Shown here: in pieces, positions 1 through 29,200 of the stretch | Layout of the letters: the number at the start of each line of letters is the position of its first letter | How positions within the stretch are numbered: position 1 is the first letter of the stretch | Source: Certhia americana | Taxonomy: Eukaryota > Chordata > Aves > Passeriformes > Certhiidae | Assembly: GCA_018697195.1 (NCBI GenBank) | Contig: CM031869.1 | Coordinates: forward strand, 17,186,411-17,250,410 | Direction of reading: 5' to 3' | Length of the DNA: 64,000 nt | Program-made: the position numbers and the translations under genes | Notes under the pieces: generated by a model | What the model was told of the DNA's origin: nothing | Database searches by the model: none | The model's input: only the letters and a program-made list of their open reading frames with translations

Positions 1-3000
1 GTTTTCCTTCCGCCAGCGTCTCTTATGTGTGCTGTTTCCTGCTCCCCCTGCCCCTGCTGAGCTTTCCCTTATGGACCCGGTGCAGCGGATTATTGAGGTT
101 TTCGGTGACGAGGCAAAATTCATTAATGCCACTTGTTTTTCGCACGCGATTATAGCCTTATTTCCTGCTCTGTCCTGTCTAGTTGCTTAGGCCTTCTGGC
201 CCGATGTGCCACGTGTGGGAGACTCTCCAGCGGCCGCTGGCCCGGTGACCCGAGCTGCTGTTGTGGGGGGCCGGAGCCTGCCCCGAAGGAGCAGCCTGAG
301 GGTGACCCGGGCCCCGTGGTGTCTATTGCGTGTGAGTGAAAGGCCCGAGGCCCCCCCCCGCAGCTGTGCGGCTGGCAGCCATTCTGGCGACTAGGGCGTC
401 TCTACCAGGGAGGGAGGCACTAGACTACGCAGCTCTGCGGAGCAGGAGATGTGAAGGGATAACCTGGCCAGTGCGGCAAAGGGAGAGCTTCTGGAGCAAC
501 GTGCACAGGTGTCCCACCCGTCTTTGTGCCCAAGAGACAGAGCGAGGGGAAATTTTGTTTATGCAGTCTTGAATTAAACTTTAAAAACGCCTCTGGTTGG
601 CTTCCTGTGATAGCCTAAGGTTATCGGGGGTGGAAATAACACGTTATCAGCGGTAGGTTAAGCTTATATATTCCTCTGCTGGACGAAGCCTGGATAAGAA
701 GAGGCATCACCAGAGAGGTGCTCCACTTTTCTGCCCTTGTCAACCCCCCAGTAGTGTTTTTTTTTTTTTTTTTCCTACCAGGCAGGCGTCAGCTGCCCAT
801 GGATGCCCATGCCTGTGCCAGTGACATTGCTGGGAGAGAAAGGGGCTGCTGAGCTCTCATGCAACCAGCGGGCGTTCATGGCACTCGGTGGGGCCAGGTT
901 TGCAGTGCTATGCATGCCCGAGAGTGGAGTAACTCCTGCCCGTTGGAGTTAGAGCCTAGAGTGCGATGCAGACAACACACAGAAAATGGAAAAACACTTT
1001 GCAGATATTTTGATGCAATCTTTTATAAAACAATGAGTGTCAGGATAGCTGGTCACGCTAAGGTGATGAATAGGGGTCCTCTTTTCAACTGTCGTTATTG
1101 GGTTTTTATTACAGGGGTACTTGTGTGGGGCGCTTGCGGAGCCGAAGGAGTGGTCAGAAGTAACCTGTCGATGCCTGCTTGAAGATCAATGTTTGCAAGG
1201 TGTTGTGAAGATGGAAACCCTGGAGCCCACATGTTTAATGAGGCAGCTAGAGAAAAAATTTGTTTTCAGGAGGTGGATGTAGCAATTAGCAATATAAAGT
1301 GATTGGGGAAAGGCATCAGTAACAAGAATATGTGTACAATTTATTGGTAATATCATCTCACTGCTGTTTAAATATATTTTTATATGATCTCAATTAAAAC
1401 AGATTAATATATTTAGACTTGATCAGTTGTTTTTCATGAGCTTACAAGGGCTGGTCGGTTGCTGCAGCAGGATTGAGAGTGGAAATTGAATTCTTGTGGG
1501 AAACTGGAGGGCTGTAATGAGGAACCAAGCTCATAACCCTAGGCCTGGAGGAAGTGAGACCACAAATGGAAGGTGTGGAAAAGGCTGATGAATATGTAAA
1601 TATCTTCAGAACTGGTAGGGGAGGAGCAAGAGATTGTCAGGACTCAGAGCAAAAAGTTTTTAGAACACAAAAAAAAAAAAAAGTGAACCCAAAGTGAGTA
1701 TGTTGCTCTTTCAAGAGAGATTTAATCCTTTTGGATTCCACACAGTCTTCTGGGAGCCCCTGGGTTTGTGAAATAATCAGACTCTTTAAATGCCTGAGAC
1801 TGTTTTGCCAGAGCCTTATGCCACCTGCAGATATCCAGAGCTTTGAATGCCGTTTTATACTGCCATGAGGATACTTGTTAAAATGTCAGCATTAGAGAAG
1901 AAAGGCTTTTCGTTGAAGCCTGGGCTATTGTTAGTGGTAGGAACAAATACTACCTGCAAAAATAAAAAGGTTTCCCTGGGATTTATGTGGTGAGCCAGCA
2001 ATTTTCTCTTTGCCAGGCAGGGTGCCACAGGGCCTGGGTGCCTGGATGCCATTAGTGGGAGGGGTCCGGCCTGCTGGCAGCCAAGGACATTCACTGTTTG
2101 TCAGGGGAGCTCTGCTGATTCCAAAAGTGGCAAAAATGGGGAATATGGGCTCTTTCCATCCCTGCCCTCTGGCAGTGGGAAGCCATTCCCTGGGTATGTC
2201 CCTCCATCCCCTGGAAATGTGGTCCTTCAAGGCGTTTCCTGGCCCTTTCAGGCCTGCAAGGCCACACTGAGCTAAACCAAGCTTGTCCTGTGCAGGGACA
2301 ATACCAGCTGTGCCCAGCTTCTGCCAGCGGCGGCTCCAGCCCTCTGCTCACCCTGGTGCCTCCTGTGGCCTGGCATGCAGCAGCTCCAGCTCCTCACTGT
2401 GCTGTGCCCAGGGCTGCAGGTGGGCTCTCACCTGAGCACAGGGGCACAGGGACAGAATCTCCCCCTCCCTGCTGTGGGATCAGCCAGAGCTCAGGGGGTA
2501 TGGGTGCTGGGGTAGGTCCAATTTCCAACTTTGTGCACCAATGGAAATAAAGCAGGATGTCCTGAAAAGTCTCCAGTGGTCAGCCAAGCCCAGGCTCTGG
2601 AGCTCAGGGGTGTCACTCGGCGGAAGGGACAAGTCAGCACCCTGCAGCATCTTCTGCAGCACAAAGGCGATCAATAAAGGTCAGAATTATTCACCTCGGC
2701 CCGCTTTGGTGCCCAGAAGGAAGGATGGGGCAAGGAAATTGTGAGAGAGAAAGGAAAACCTATTGAGGTCAGACTGGCAGTGAAATAAAGCAGGGAAATG
2801 GAGCAGACTGCATTTGTACTCAGGGCCAAACGTGATTTGTGGTTTCTTTTAGGAGCACCAACATTTTGCAATCGCTATATGACTTCTACAGGCGAAAAAG
2901 TGGCTGGATTTGCTTTACATTTGCTCTCTTTTACTGCTTGCAGCACCACAGCACAGGAGCATGTTAACTTAGATTTATGGGCTTGTTTGAGGAACTTCAA

Positions 3001-3600
3001 TGTTTTTTTACCTGAGCGTGTTGAAGAGCTGGATTTCTTGTGTTGTTCTCTGAAGCATTGATCCATATTATTTCAATCCATATAATGTACTACTTTCATT
3101 TTTTAAAAGACCTTATGTGTTATTGTTCATTATGCTCTCAGCCACTTAAAGAGAAAAAAAAAAAGCAGCCTGTGATGAATTGAAGAGGCAGATTTTTCCT
3201 TTCCCTAGAGCTTTCCTCGATTCACAATACACGCCCCCCACCTTTAAAGCGATGCTGGAAACACAGTGGTTTCCAGGCGAATGGGAGAGTGGTTACGTTA
3301 GCCACAAAAATTAAATTAGGGAAGAAAAGGATTTGTCGACTACGAACAGAAATCCAAAAAAAAAAATAATGAATAGTACTTGAAGGGTGATTAGGGAGTA
3401 CGTTTGGTCACACTCAGGGATTTCAGGGAGGGCAAGCAGACAAGGACCTTCCCATCCACACCCAAGGTGGGCAACTGTTGGCTCAGAGGAAACAGCCACA
3501 CTCGCACATCTGCTGCACGGGCCTTTTTACCGAATCTTCTAACGAACCTCACAGCCAGCGAGCGAGATCAGGAGGTTTCGAATTTTTAGCGCGCCGGTAG
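1..3600. other. Upstream region, no gene recognised
   Basis: I see no convincing coding exon on either strand. Bases about 200-500 are moderately CpG-rich. Bases 608-697 carry several GATA-like motifs (TGATAG, TTATCA, GGATAA). The remainder looks like ordinary AT-rich vertebrate non-coding DNA with short A or T runs. If the divergent exon near 4.64 kb belongs to SIL1, this stretch would be SIL1 intron 1, but no SIL1 coding exon was found in it. Confidence 0.5.
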
Positions 3601-3689
3601 ATCCCGCGGTGTGCTGAGGAGAGCGGGCCTTGGGCTGCGCGTGCCGTGAGAGTGCCATGGGACACAGAGGAGAACAGCGCGGGCACCAG

Positions 3690-4295
3690 AGGATACTCTG
3701 GACTCGGGGCCCCTCGGGGACACCTCGGGCACACGCGGTGGACACACGGGGACACATCGGCACACCCGGGCACACCCGGAGCACACCTCGGGCACCACCT
3801 CGGGGACACCTCGGGCAACACCCGGGGGGGACAAACCTAGGGCACCACAGACGGGAACACTCGGGCACACCCGGGCAACCTCGGGCAGCACCTACGTCTT
3901 TTTTTGAGGCACACCCCGGGCACACCATGCGGAGACACCCCGGGCACACCCCTGGCACAACCCGGGCACCATCGGGGGCACTCGGGCACCCCGGGCACAC
4001 CCGGGCACACACGGGGCACACATCGGGACACACCTCGGGGGAGCAACTCGGCACACACGGGCACACCCCGGGCAACACCGGGCACCTGGGCACAGCACGG
4101 GCACACACCGGGCACACTCGGGTCACACACGGGCTACAACCCGGGACACCTCGGGGGGACACCTCGGGGACAAATCGGGCACACATTCGGGTGACAACCT
4201 CGGGGGAACATCGGGCACACCCCGGGCACATCCGGGGCACACCCCAGGGCACACATGGGCACACCCCGGGCACACCCGGGCACACCCCGTACCAG
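3690..4295. repeat. GC-rich minisatellite, degenerate 10-11 bp unit
   Basis: About 600 bases are built from degenerate copies of a GGGCACACC(C/T)(C/T)-like unit, with variants such as GGGGACACCTC. The array ends directly at the CpG island of the MATR3 promoter. The repeat produces long spurious open frames on both strands, rich in His/Thr/Gly on + and Cys/Pro/Val on -. Those frames are repeat translations and not genes. Edges are approximate. Confidence 0.9.
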
Positions 4296-4492
4296 CGGAA
4301 GCCGGCTCACGGACGCGGTGGGGGGCCGCGCGAACCCGCGGCCCCGGGCCCCGCCTCATCCCGCCGCGGGGGCGTGGCCGCCGCCCGCGCTCCGCCCCCC
4401 GGCGCCTTCCCATGGCTCCCCCGCGGTGGAGCGAGGACAATGAGCGGGGCGCGGGCGGCGGGAGCTGGCGTGCGCGCGGTTGCAGCGGCCGC

Positions 4493-4502
4493 TCTCGCGA
4501 GA
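4493..4502. promoter_or_regulatory. TCTCGCGAGA palindromic promoter element
   Basis: This is a perfect ten-base TCTCGCGAGA, a CpG-containing element known from CpG-island promoters and bound by BANP (earlier also linked to ZBTB33/Kaiso). It lies about 350 bases upstream of the MATR3 exon 1 donor. A possible alternative donor (CAGG|GTGAGC) follows at 4507/4508. Binding is inferred from the motif only. Confidence 0.65.
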
Positions 4503-4638
4503 GCAGGGTGAGCGGCCCCACCTCCTCGCCCGAGAGCCGTGCGCGGCGCACTCCCCGTCCCCATCCCAAACCGCCAATCCATCTCGGCGGGCGGGGCGGG
4601 CCGGTCCCGGCCAAGCGGCGGGAGCGGCGCGCACTCAC

Positions 4639-4690
4639 CGGCGATACCGGAAGCGAGCGAGGCGGGCCGCGCCGAGGCAAAGTGAGCGAG
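4639..4690 (-). other. Putative divergent first exon (SIL1 by synteny)
   Basis: Read on the - strand, this segment ends in a good 5' splice site, GCCG|GTGAGTGC, with the last exon base at 4639. It sits in the CpG island head-to-head with MATR3. In human, SIL1 is transcribed away from MATR3 from the same region (recalled gene order), so a non-coding SIL1 exon 1 is the simplest reading. A divergent non-coding RNA is also possible. The 5' edge is a guess, and no coding sequence is visible. Confidence 0.4.
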
Positions 4691-4699
4691 CGGGCAGCG

Positions 4700-4850
4700 G
4701 GCGGGCGTGCTCTCGGAGCGCGGCGGGATCGCAGCAGCCGCCAGCGCTCTCTTCCTCAGTCCGGCCGTCCGTCCGTCCCCTTCCAGCGTTGGCGCGCACG
4801 GAGCGGGAGGCGACTGCCGCCGCAGCTCCGTACCACCCACCGGCACGCAG
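4700..4850 (+). other. MATR3: MATR3 exon 1 (5'UTR, non-coding)
   Basis: A GC-rich 5'UTR exon ends in the donor CACGCAG|GTAGGAG at 4850/4851. It has no start codon joined in frame to the coding exon, so translation begins in exon 2 at 12563. The transcription start is not defined by the sequence. A pyrimidine-rich stretch near 4745-4757 is a candidate initiator region. The downstream acceptor is at 12367/12368. Confidence 0.7.
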
Positions 4851-7800
4851 GTAGGAGCGGCGGCCGCGCCCCGGCCCGCGCATCCCGGGGCCCGGCGCGG
4901 CCAGCCCCGCCGTGAGGGTGGTGAGGGGGTGAGGGGGGGGGCGGGACGCGCGCGGTTGGCGGGGGAGGGGGGGGGGCGGCGGGGCCGGGCGCGGCCCGGT
5001 CACGCGCAGCCCGGCCGGTGCCGAGGCCCCCGGGGCGCCCCCGCACGGCCGCCAGCGGGAACTGCGGCCAACACAGCCCGAGCCCGGGCACCGCTTCGGC
5101 GCCTCCCGCTCGGCCCCTCGCCGCTCCAGCCGTGACGCAGCTCCACCGTGCTTCCCGCTGCCCGCAGCTCTCTCCTGCGCTCTGCCGGCGCCTGCCGGGG
5201 CCTCGCGGCCGGCCTTGTTCCTCCCTCTTTTCCTTAACTCTCTGAAGGCCGTTAGAGTGTAAAACCGCTGCTTTTGATGCCTGGCTGGCCTTAAGAATTA
5301 ATGATTGGAGCAACACGAATCCTGGCAGTGCGGCCAGCCGTTTGACCCCTCTTTCTACTCAGTTTCACTTTCATATAATTCAGGCTGTGCTTAAAGACCA
5401 AGCTGCGGGAATGGTTTTTTTTTTTCTTTCCTTGGGGAGTTTTAATATTCTTTAATTTGTTTACTCCGTTTCCAGAGTCAGTGTAATGAGATACAAAGTT
5501 CACCTATTCTGAAAACAAGCAGAAGTTGAAAAGAACTTTCTGGGAGCCTGAAAAACCGCTTTGTTGAATGATAAATGAGGCATTTACGCTGTTGAAAGAA
5601 AGCTGAACCATCCCTCAAATTCAAAATGTGTGGCTGTTTTTCTTTCCACGACACAAACCTTTGGGAAAAAAGTATCTGCTAGTGGTTCAAACTGCTGAAC
5701 GATCCTTATTCTTTTTACTTTAAACTGCTTTATTCTTTTTACTCAGCCTTAAATTCTTCAGGATTTTTGAACTGTAGGTGGTCCTGATTTGCTGGAGTCA
5801 GATAAGTAGGGAGCAGCTGTGGTCGAAAATGTAAGTTTCTTAAAGCAGTCTGTGTAGTTTTCATGGGGAAGAGAAAAGGGTGCATTTTCAGAAGCTTCTT
5901 GCCAAAGAGTCTATTGACCTGTTGGTTTAATTTTCTCATATTTTTTGAAACACATTAATTAAGTTTTTAATGTGCTAAAACGGCAAATTGTTTTTATAAC
6001 ATGCAGTGGAACGTACTAGCTTTTATTATTATTATTATTTCCAAGAAATTAGTGAACTTCTGTCTTGAATTTTATCAAAAAAACTTCCCAAAATGATTCC
6101 TTACTGAATTCTGAGTGAGGATACTGGCACTCAGGCCTTGGACATGTTTGTGATGTGATAAGCCAGTGTTTGTACTTTGGCATTTTGGACTTGGTGTTAA
6201 ATACATCCCGGAACTAAATAATGGGAAAAGAACCCCAGAGAAATTCCTCAATGCGTCCATAAAATGTGGATATCCACGTTGATAAAGATAAAATCTGCAA
6301 ATAAATTAAAGAGAAGGGGGGAATAAGAGTCAGTGTTTGGGGCTCCAGACTGAAGTTTCATCCTGCTGTTGTATTACAGCCACTTAGTTTATTCAGGACT
6401 GCACTTGAATAAAAACACTCATTAATCTGGTGAGAAGTGAGGGGAAGCTGAGTGCTGCCCTTTGCTGTGACTTGCACATGTCTGTGCTGAGAGATTTGGT
6501 GAATACAAAGGTATTTTATAATGTAATACTCTCCAGGCTTCTGGGTGGCTCAGCAAATCTGGGGGAGAAGCTGTTGCAAGCAGAGCTGCAATGAAATTAC
6601 TTCCATTCAGTTTGTTAATTTATCAGTGGGTTTTTTTGTAGCCTCAGTGCTGCTTCCTTTCTTCATCAGCTCTTTGAATCAACAAGTCTTGAAAACAAAA
6701 GCAAATCCTTCACGATATTTCTGAACTGATTTAGTTTGTGAGTGTTTAAGTACCATATTGTGCAGTCATAAATTCAACAAAAGGGGTTTTATTTTGAGCA
6801 CTGAACCAGTGAAACAGTTCCTTGATTTTTCTCTGCAGCTAGAGTACTTCTTGCAACCTCAAGCAGGATTTCAGCTTGGAAAGAACAGGATTTTATCCCA
6901 GCCCTGGAAATGCCTGGAGGCAGATGGAAATTCACTTTACCAGATCAGAACACAGAACTGTTCTGTGTGGGATTTTTGATTTGTTGGTTTCGTTTGGTGG
7001 TTTTGGTTTATTTTTTTTATTTTTTTTTTTAAATGGTAAAATTCAGTCTGTGTTTGGATCACTTTCTGTATGATCTGTTTATCAGATTGTTGTGATTTTT
7101 TTTCTGGGGTTGGTGTCAAAATTTTGCTGTCTGAGGAGCTGTTGATCCCCACACGTGCTGGGAGTGAAGGGGATTGTGTCCTTGTTGTGCATGGGGACAC
7201 AGTTGTGTTCCCAGAGTTTCCCAGGGAAACCCCCCAGCATTCCACAGGGACTGTGCTTTTGGCAGAGCCCCTCTGTCAGTGGCTCCATGGAGCTTTTTGG
7301 AGCTGCAGGAACCTGTGTGCATCTGTCTTACTGGAGAGTGGGGGCTCTGAAGGTGTCAGTGGGACTGAAAGCAGTAAAAGGGAGTGCCTGGAAACCATGT
7401 AGGTGTTTGTGGCATGGTCCCCACAGTGACAGCAGTTACCTGTTGTTTCTGGGTGTTACTTCTTTCCCTTTCCAAAAATACATGGGTTTTGCCTTCTTTC
7501 TCTACTGTTCTTGAATCTTTTTTTTTTTTTTTCTGTTTCTGTAAAGGAATAAATGCACTTTTTAAATGCACTTCTTACAAAAGAGGGCTGGTTGAATATA
7601 TTAAATTACATAATGAGTAGAAATAGGAAACCAACTTCTTTTGTGTTTCTTTTTGCATTCAGATGTTGAAAACTGTAAGTCTTTTCAAGGTTCTTGATTG
7701 CTAAACCAGTCGTTTTAATTCACATTTGTAAATCTGCCTGTTCAGATGTCACACTTCTCTGTTCTGAAGCAATCCTCTGTTACAGTCACTTCAGCTCTCA

Positions 7801-10800
7801 GATTATTTTGTGTTCCTCTGATCAAGGAAGTCCCTGGGATGAAGCTAAACATAATCCTAAGAACTGAAACTCCTCCAGTTGTTGTGCCTGAAAGAGACTG
7901 GTTAATCTGTGCCCAGAAAAAGCGTGAGGCCCATGTGCCAGGTGCTCCTGAAGTTTCTCAGGGGTGTGACGTTTGAGGTGGTGTGAACAGGATGAGTGCT
8001 TTTCTTGCAAGTGGAACAGCAGTATTAAATAACCACTCTGAATACTGGGAGCTGGAATGAGTGAGAATCTGCATTTCTCTAAGGCTGCTGAGCAATTCCC
8101 CCTTTGCCTTTGGAAAGACAGTAGCCTTTTCTGTATTGTCCAGAAGTTAATCCCTTGGATCTGAAATCCATTGTACTTGGTCATTCAGCAACTAGATAAC
8201 ATCTGCTTCTGATTTCCTTGCAAGTTCTTGGGTTTGCTGCCATTAATTCTCAGAGCAGTATGGGGGCTGCCTGTCCAAATTCCAGATCTCTTCCCTCAAT
8301 TACCCTTTTTGCCATGACGTGCTGCAGCCGGTTTGGCCAAGAAGCAGAGGAATTCTCCCATGGCAGAAGGGATTGCCACACTGAGTACAATGTGTAAGAG
8401 AAGAGGAGGAGGAAGACCTATAGATGTTTATCCAAAGAGCAGACTTCCAAAAAGCTTCTGTGATACTTTTTTCCCAAGGGTGTACAGTCTGCAAAATCAT
8501 TGTGCTCTTACAAAATGAGGGTGTGCTTTTCAGCTTGTAGATCATTTCAAGGTTTTACCATACCTGAATTTATTTGTTCTAATTCAATGTGTTTTGAAAT
8601 GAAAGTGAAACTGCCTAGAAAGTGAAAACAGTTATTTTTTCATTTTTAAGACTTTTTTTCTGTAAATAGTGGAAGAGGAACAAGTAAAAGATGAGTTGTT
8701 CTAAGAACAAGATTAACATGAAAATTACAGTAACTATGCATAGGTTCAAACCCCTGAGAGTGGCAGAAGGAACAGGGAGCTGGAGACTTATTTTCAGCCT
8801 GTTTGTGTTATATAAAAGGTGACAAGCTGAGGTTATTGTGTTCAGCATAGCATGATCAATATATTCCAAGAATTCACTGAATTAAACTTTTCTCAGGTCA
8901 AACTTAACATTGGAGCAAGAGTTCTGTAAGCTTTAGTGAAAAGATATGTTCAGTTTTACACTAAAAGAAAAAACTTCTGTAGTGTTTGAAAATCAGCCTC
9001 ATTTGGGGCTTTGTTAGATAACAGTGTACTCTGTAGGATTCAAATTCCTTGGTTTTGTTGTCTGCCTTTATAGAAAAACCCTTTTGCAACTTGTAGATAC
9101 AAATTGTTTTCACTGTCTGCATTTGTCTAGAAATCTAACAACATTTTGACTTTCAACTTATTTCAAGATTGCTTGATGTTATATATTTTCAAATCTTAAT
9201 ATGGCCAAATTTCTGTCCACAGATCTTAAAAAAAGGTGTATCTGAAAGCCTGTCTGTTCCCAGTGTAGCTGAAATTACACGGAGAACAATTAGCACAACA
9301 CTTTGCACTAACTCCAGTGTGGCTCTGGAGGCAGCTCTGTTCAGTCCTACCCATCTTGTTGCTGTGACTCAGTGGATGGCACCCTCTCTCAAAGGCTGGC
9401 CTTGCTCCATGGGAACTTCTCGAGTAGATCCTGGCATGGAATCATCAGCACAGCGAGTGCTGCCTTAGGATCACGTTAGACCTGACCCTGTGGAAGTTAA
9501 ACATCCTTTGGGGTGAGCGGAGAGCTCTTCCCCCACCTCTGCCTGTTGTCTTAAAGGATGGGCTTGGTTAGGAGCAGAGTGCAGCAGCCCTTGCAAGATG
9601 AGGGAGAAATAGTGGGTTTTTGAGGATGTTCAAACTTGTTAATTTAAGTACTCAGCACCTAATTGGTGTAGGGCATTTCCTGACTAGCACCAACTGCCAA
9701 CGTGTGCTGTGTCTTCATCACACACTTACCTTACTGTCCCACTTCATGCTTTTCCATAAGATTGTCCTTCTCTGTGTCTTTGTCTTGGTTTTTCTCCCAT
9801 CTTTCCTATTTTAATTTCTCCCTTTTCCCCTTCCCTGGGTGTTTGCAGCTGCAGGAGCTGGGTGTGGTTCTGTAAAGCTCTGGTGTGGGGTCTCAGTGTG
9901 GCACCATGGGGTCCTGCAGCCCAGGTCCCCCCAGGCTGGGGTGCCGTGGGGCTTATTGCCTTCTAATCTCTGCAGCAGCACACAATGAACTGCCAGTTGA
10001 CAGCTGTGACAAGAGGATTAGGAAGCATTTGTTCAAATAAAGGGTGTTTTTGGAGAGTGGAGAACTTTCCTGATTTAGTGGAAACTTGAATAGTGTTGGT
10101 CCTTGCACTAACAGCAGGACACAGTGAGCCTGTCCTGACTGCAGGGGTATCTGTGCAATCACTGCAGGGTCAGGCTCAGAAAGCCTTCTGGAATACCTGA
10201 TTTTATGAAGAACCCAGTAAGTTCAGCTTCAAATCCTTCTGAAAGTGTGTGAATGAACTAGGAGGAAATTTAGGTGTAAAAGTGGAATGAGTAAGGATTA
10301 ACTTGTAAAATTGTCATACAAGTACTTTGAAGAATACTGAATGAATGTAAGATAAAAGCATGGTACCCAAGTGAATATTGGAGTTCCTGTCTGAACTCAG
10401 GAGAGTCTTGAATTTTTACAAAACAGTTCTTCAATGCTTTCTGTTCAGATATCCTCCAGTGTGGCCCCCTTCTCTGGGACATCTCCCTTAGAATTCACCT
10501 GGTATGCTCCCCTGTGTTCTCGTGTTACTGTTTTCCTCTGAAACTTTCTGCAGTGTTTTTCTGTCTTCTGCCTCAGAACTTTCAAACTTATTTTCATCCC
10601 CATGTTTCTCAATCTCTTACTCTTAATAAAAGCCATGCACATAAGTGTCTCCAGTGTGTGTGAATCTTAAAAATGTAGCTGAAATGAGTTTAGATGCATT
10701 GATAACAGAGTATGTAGTAAATTATATAAAGGAGTTACTTTGCAAAGGTGGAGTTGTGTAAGTTACCTGTATTTTGTGTATTTTTCTGGGAATCCATTTT

Positions 10801-12367
10801 TTTTTATATATAAATGCATAATTTTGCAACATGCTGCTGCTGAGAAAGAAAACCCAAGTGCTTTTCAGCTTCAAGCACTGTTGGAACAGGCTGTGGATCG
10901 AGCAGACAGTGGGGTTAGAGATGTCTGACTTAGACCTTTTTTCTTTCTGTTTCCAGTACAAGGGCCATTGCCTTTTGTAGAACCGGTCTCTTCAAGGAAA
11001 AGTCCTTGCTTTCATTTTGTCCTTTCCATTCCTCCCCACACATACCTGTTCCCTTGGGAGCTGACTTCATTTGCAGCTGTGCAATGTCTGTGCCTGGTTC
11101 TTTTCCAAGTGAGTCTGTGTTTGATGTGCTCCTCAGTGGCAGAGCTGGAGAAGCAGAACTGCTCTGCCCACACTGGAAAGGCTTTGTGGCGTCGGGGACC
11201 CAAGAACAGATTATTCCTGCTGGAATATTTTCACATGTGTTGAATTACTTTAAACTTTGTGTATCTGTCCCAAGGCTGGAGGAGGACGGGGTGAAGTACT
11301 ACAGTTATTTCTGCTCTGCCCTAAATGAACAATTAATGCAATACATTCATTGCAGCGTGCTGTGGATATTGATAGACTGCTTCGTTTAAACTTCATGTAA
11401 ATGCAATGGAAGCAAATATTTGAGTGCTAGGTTAGTATTTTAGAGGGGCACTAAAGAGTCTCCTCTCTCTCGTGAGCAGTGGTTTAGGATCTTTAACTCC
11501 CACAGGTGGTCACAGTGTCAGTGCCAGCCCCAGGCAGGCAGTGCCACTGGGATGTGGTGCCATCTCCTGACTCATTGGGGTCTCTTCCTGCAGGAGCAGG
11601 GTTTTCCTTGGGTCTCCCATCGCAGCACTAAGCCTGACCTTGTTTAGTTTGAGGTCTGAGAGTACAGGCTGATGTCACAGCTGCCGTGTAACAGAGTAAA
11701 GAATCCCTTCGGAAATGCTGTTAGCAGTGTAACTGCAATTGGAACAAGAGGTCTTGTTTACTTCCTGCAAAATGTAAAACTTGTTTTTCTTGTTCACATC
11801 TGTCTTCACATCAGTAATTGGAATTTTACTGCATAAAGATTGAATATTGTGTTTGGTCTTATTTACAGATCTTATAGCAGAAACTTTTTGCCCAAACTTC
11901 AGTTACTTTTAACTTCTTTTCGTCCTGTTCTGTGGTGGTACAGGTTTCATTTTCAAATATGTGTTATATGCCAAAGTCATCTTGGATTCTATGGGCCTAA
12001 GTTTTTTGTGTTCTTCTCACAGACACAGTACAGTAATGTAGGGTATGAACAAAGCCATTAACCAGAGATCAAGGCTTACATGTCAGTAAACTTTATAGAT
12101 GCTCTCAGACATCGCAAACTTCTGAAATTCACTTTCCTTCAGTGTGAAAGTAGCTTTTTGGGGAAGAAGAGTAGTATGTATAGGAAACACTACTGTATTT
12201 TATCTGCAATAATATATGTAGGTTCTGGGTATCTCTTGAATCTGTTATGTGATAAAAGCCTTGTAAGATTGAGATCTTTAATGTTTTTTTAGATCAACAT
12301 GATGCATAAGTTTAAAACTGCATCTGTTTAAAGGGATTTATGACTAAAACTGCTTGTTTTTCTACAG
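4851..12367 (+). other. MATR3: MATR3 intron 1
   Basis: This 7.5-kb first intron starts with a dense run of G tracts (about 4913-4985) and then becomes AT-rich. I found no coding exon, tRNA or recognisable snoRNA in it. Human carries a snoRNA host gene (SNHG4/SNORA74A) close to MATR3, but I could not identify its counterpart by eye, so its absence is not established. Confidence 0.6.
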
Positions 12368-12544
12368 AATTGTCTGGTGTTTCTCAGCTTGAAGAAGATC
12401 TGCAGTCATTATTGATCCTCTTTCTTGGCGTTACCGTTTTTGAAGTGAAGTTTGCCTAGCTTTCTAGTGTGAGCTCTCTTTGCAGCCATCTTAAAAAAAA
12501 AAAAAAAACTAAACAAAAAGAATTTTTTTTGATCCCTAAAGTAG

Positions 12545-29200
<16,656 letters not shown>

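Larger units (their letters stand above)
4290..5230. promoter_or_regulatory. CpG-island promoter, probably bidirectional (MATR3 to the right)
   Basis: The segment is very GC- and CpG-rich and surrounds MATR3 exon 1. It contains a perfect TCTCGCGAGA palindrome (4493-4502), an ETS-type CCGGAAGC (4648-4655), GC boxes, and 5' splice sites pointing in both directions: + strand after 4850 and - strand after 4639. No TATA box is obvious, as expected for a housekeeping CpG promoter. A long G-rich run follows exon 1. Bidirectional activity is inferred from the two opposed donors and from the head-to-head SIL1/MATR3 arrangement in human, as I remember it. Confidence 0.8.

Noticed and set aside
3539..4511. 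Long open frames on both strands (248 and 293 codons)
   Set aside because: They translate the 10-11 bp minisatellite and carry no domain, splice logic or start context.
1..4600. Coding exons of SIL1 on the - strand
   Set aside because: I looked for its characteristic segments in the - strand frames and saw none; only a possible non-coding first exon is supported.
1..12367. Counterpart of the SNORA74A/SNHG4 snoRNA near MATR3
   Set aside because: No segment with convincing H and ACA boxes and paired hairpins could be identified by eye, so none is annotated.
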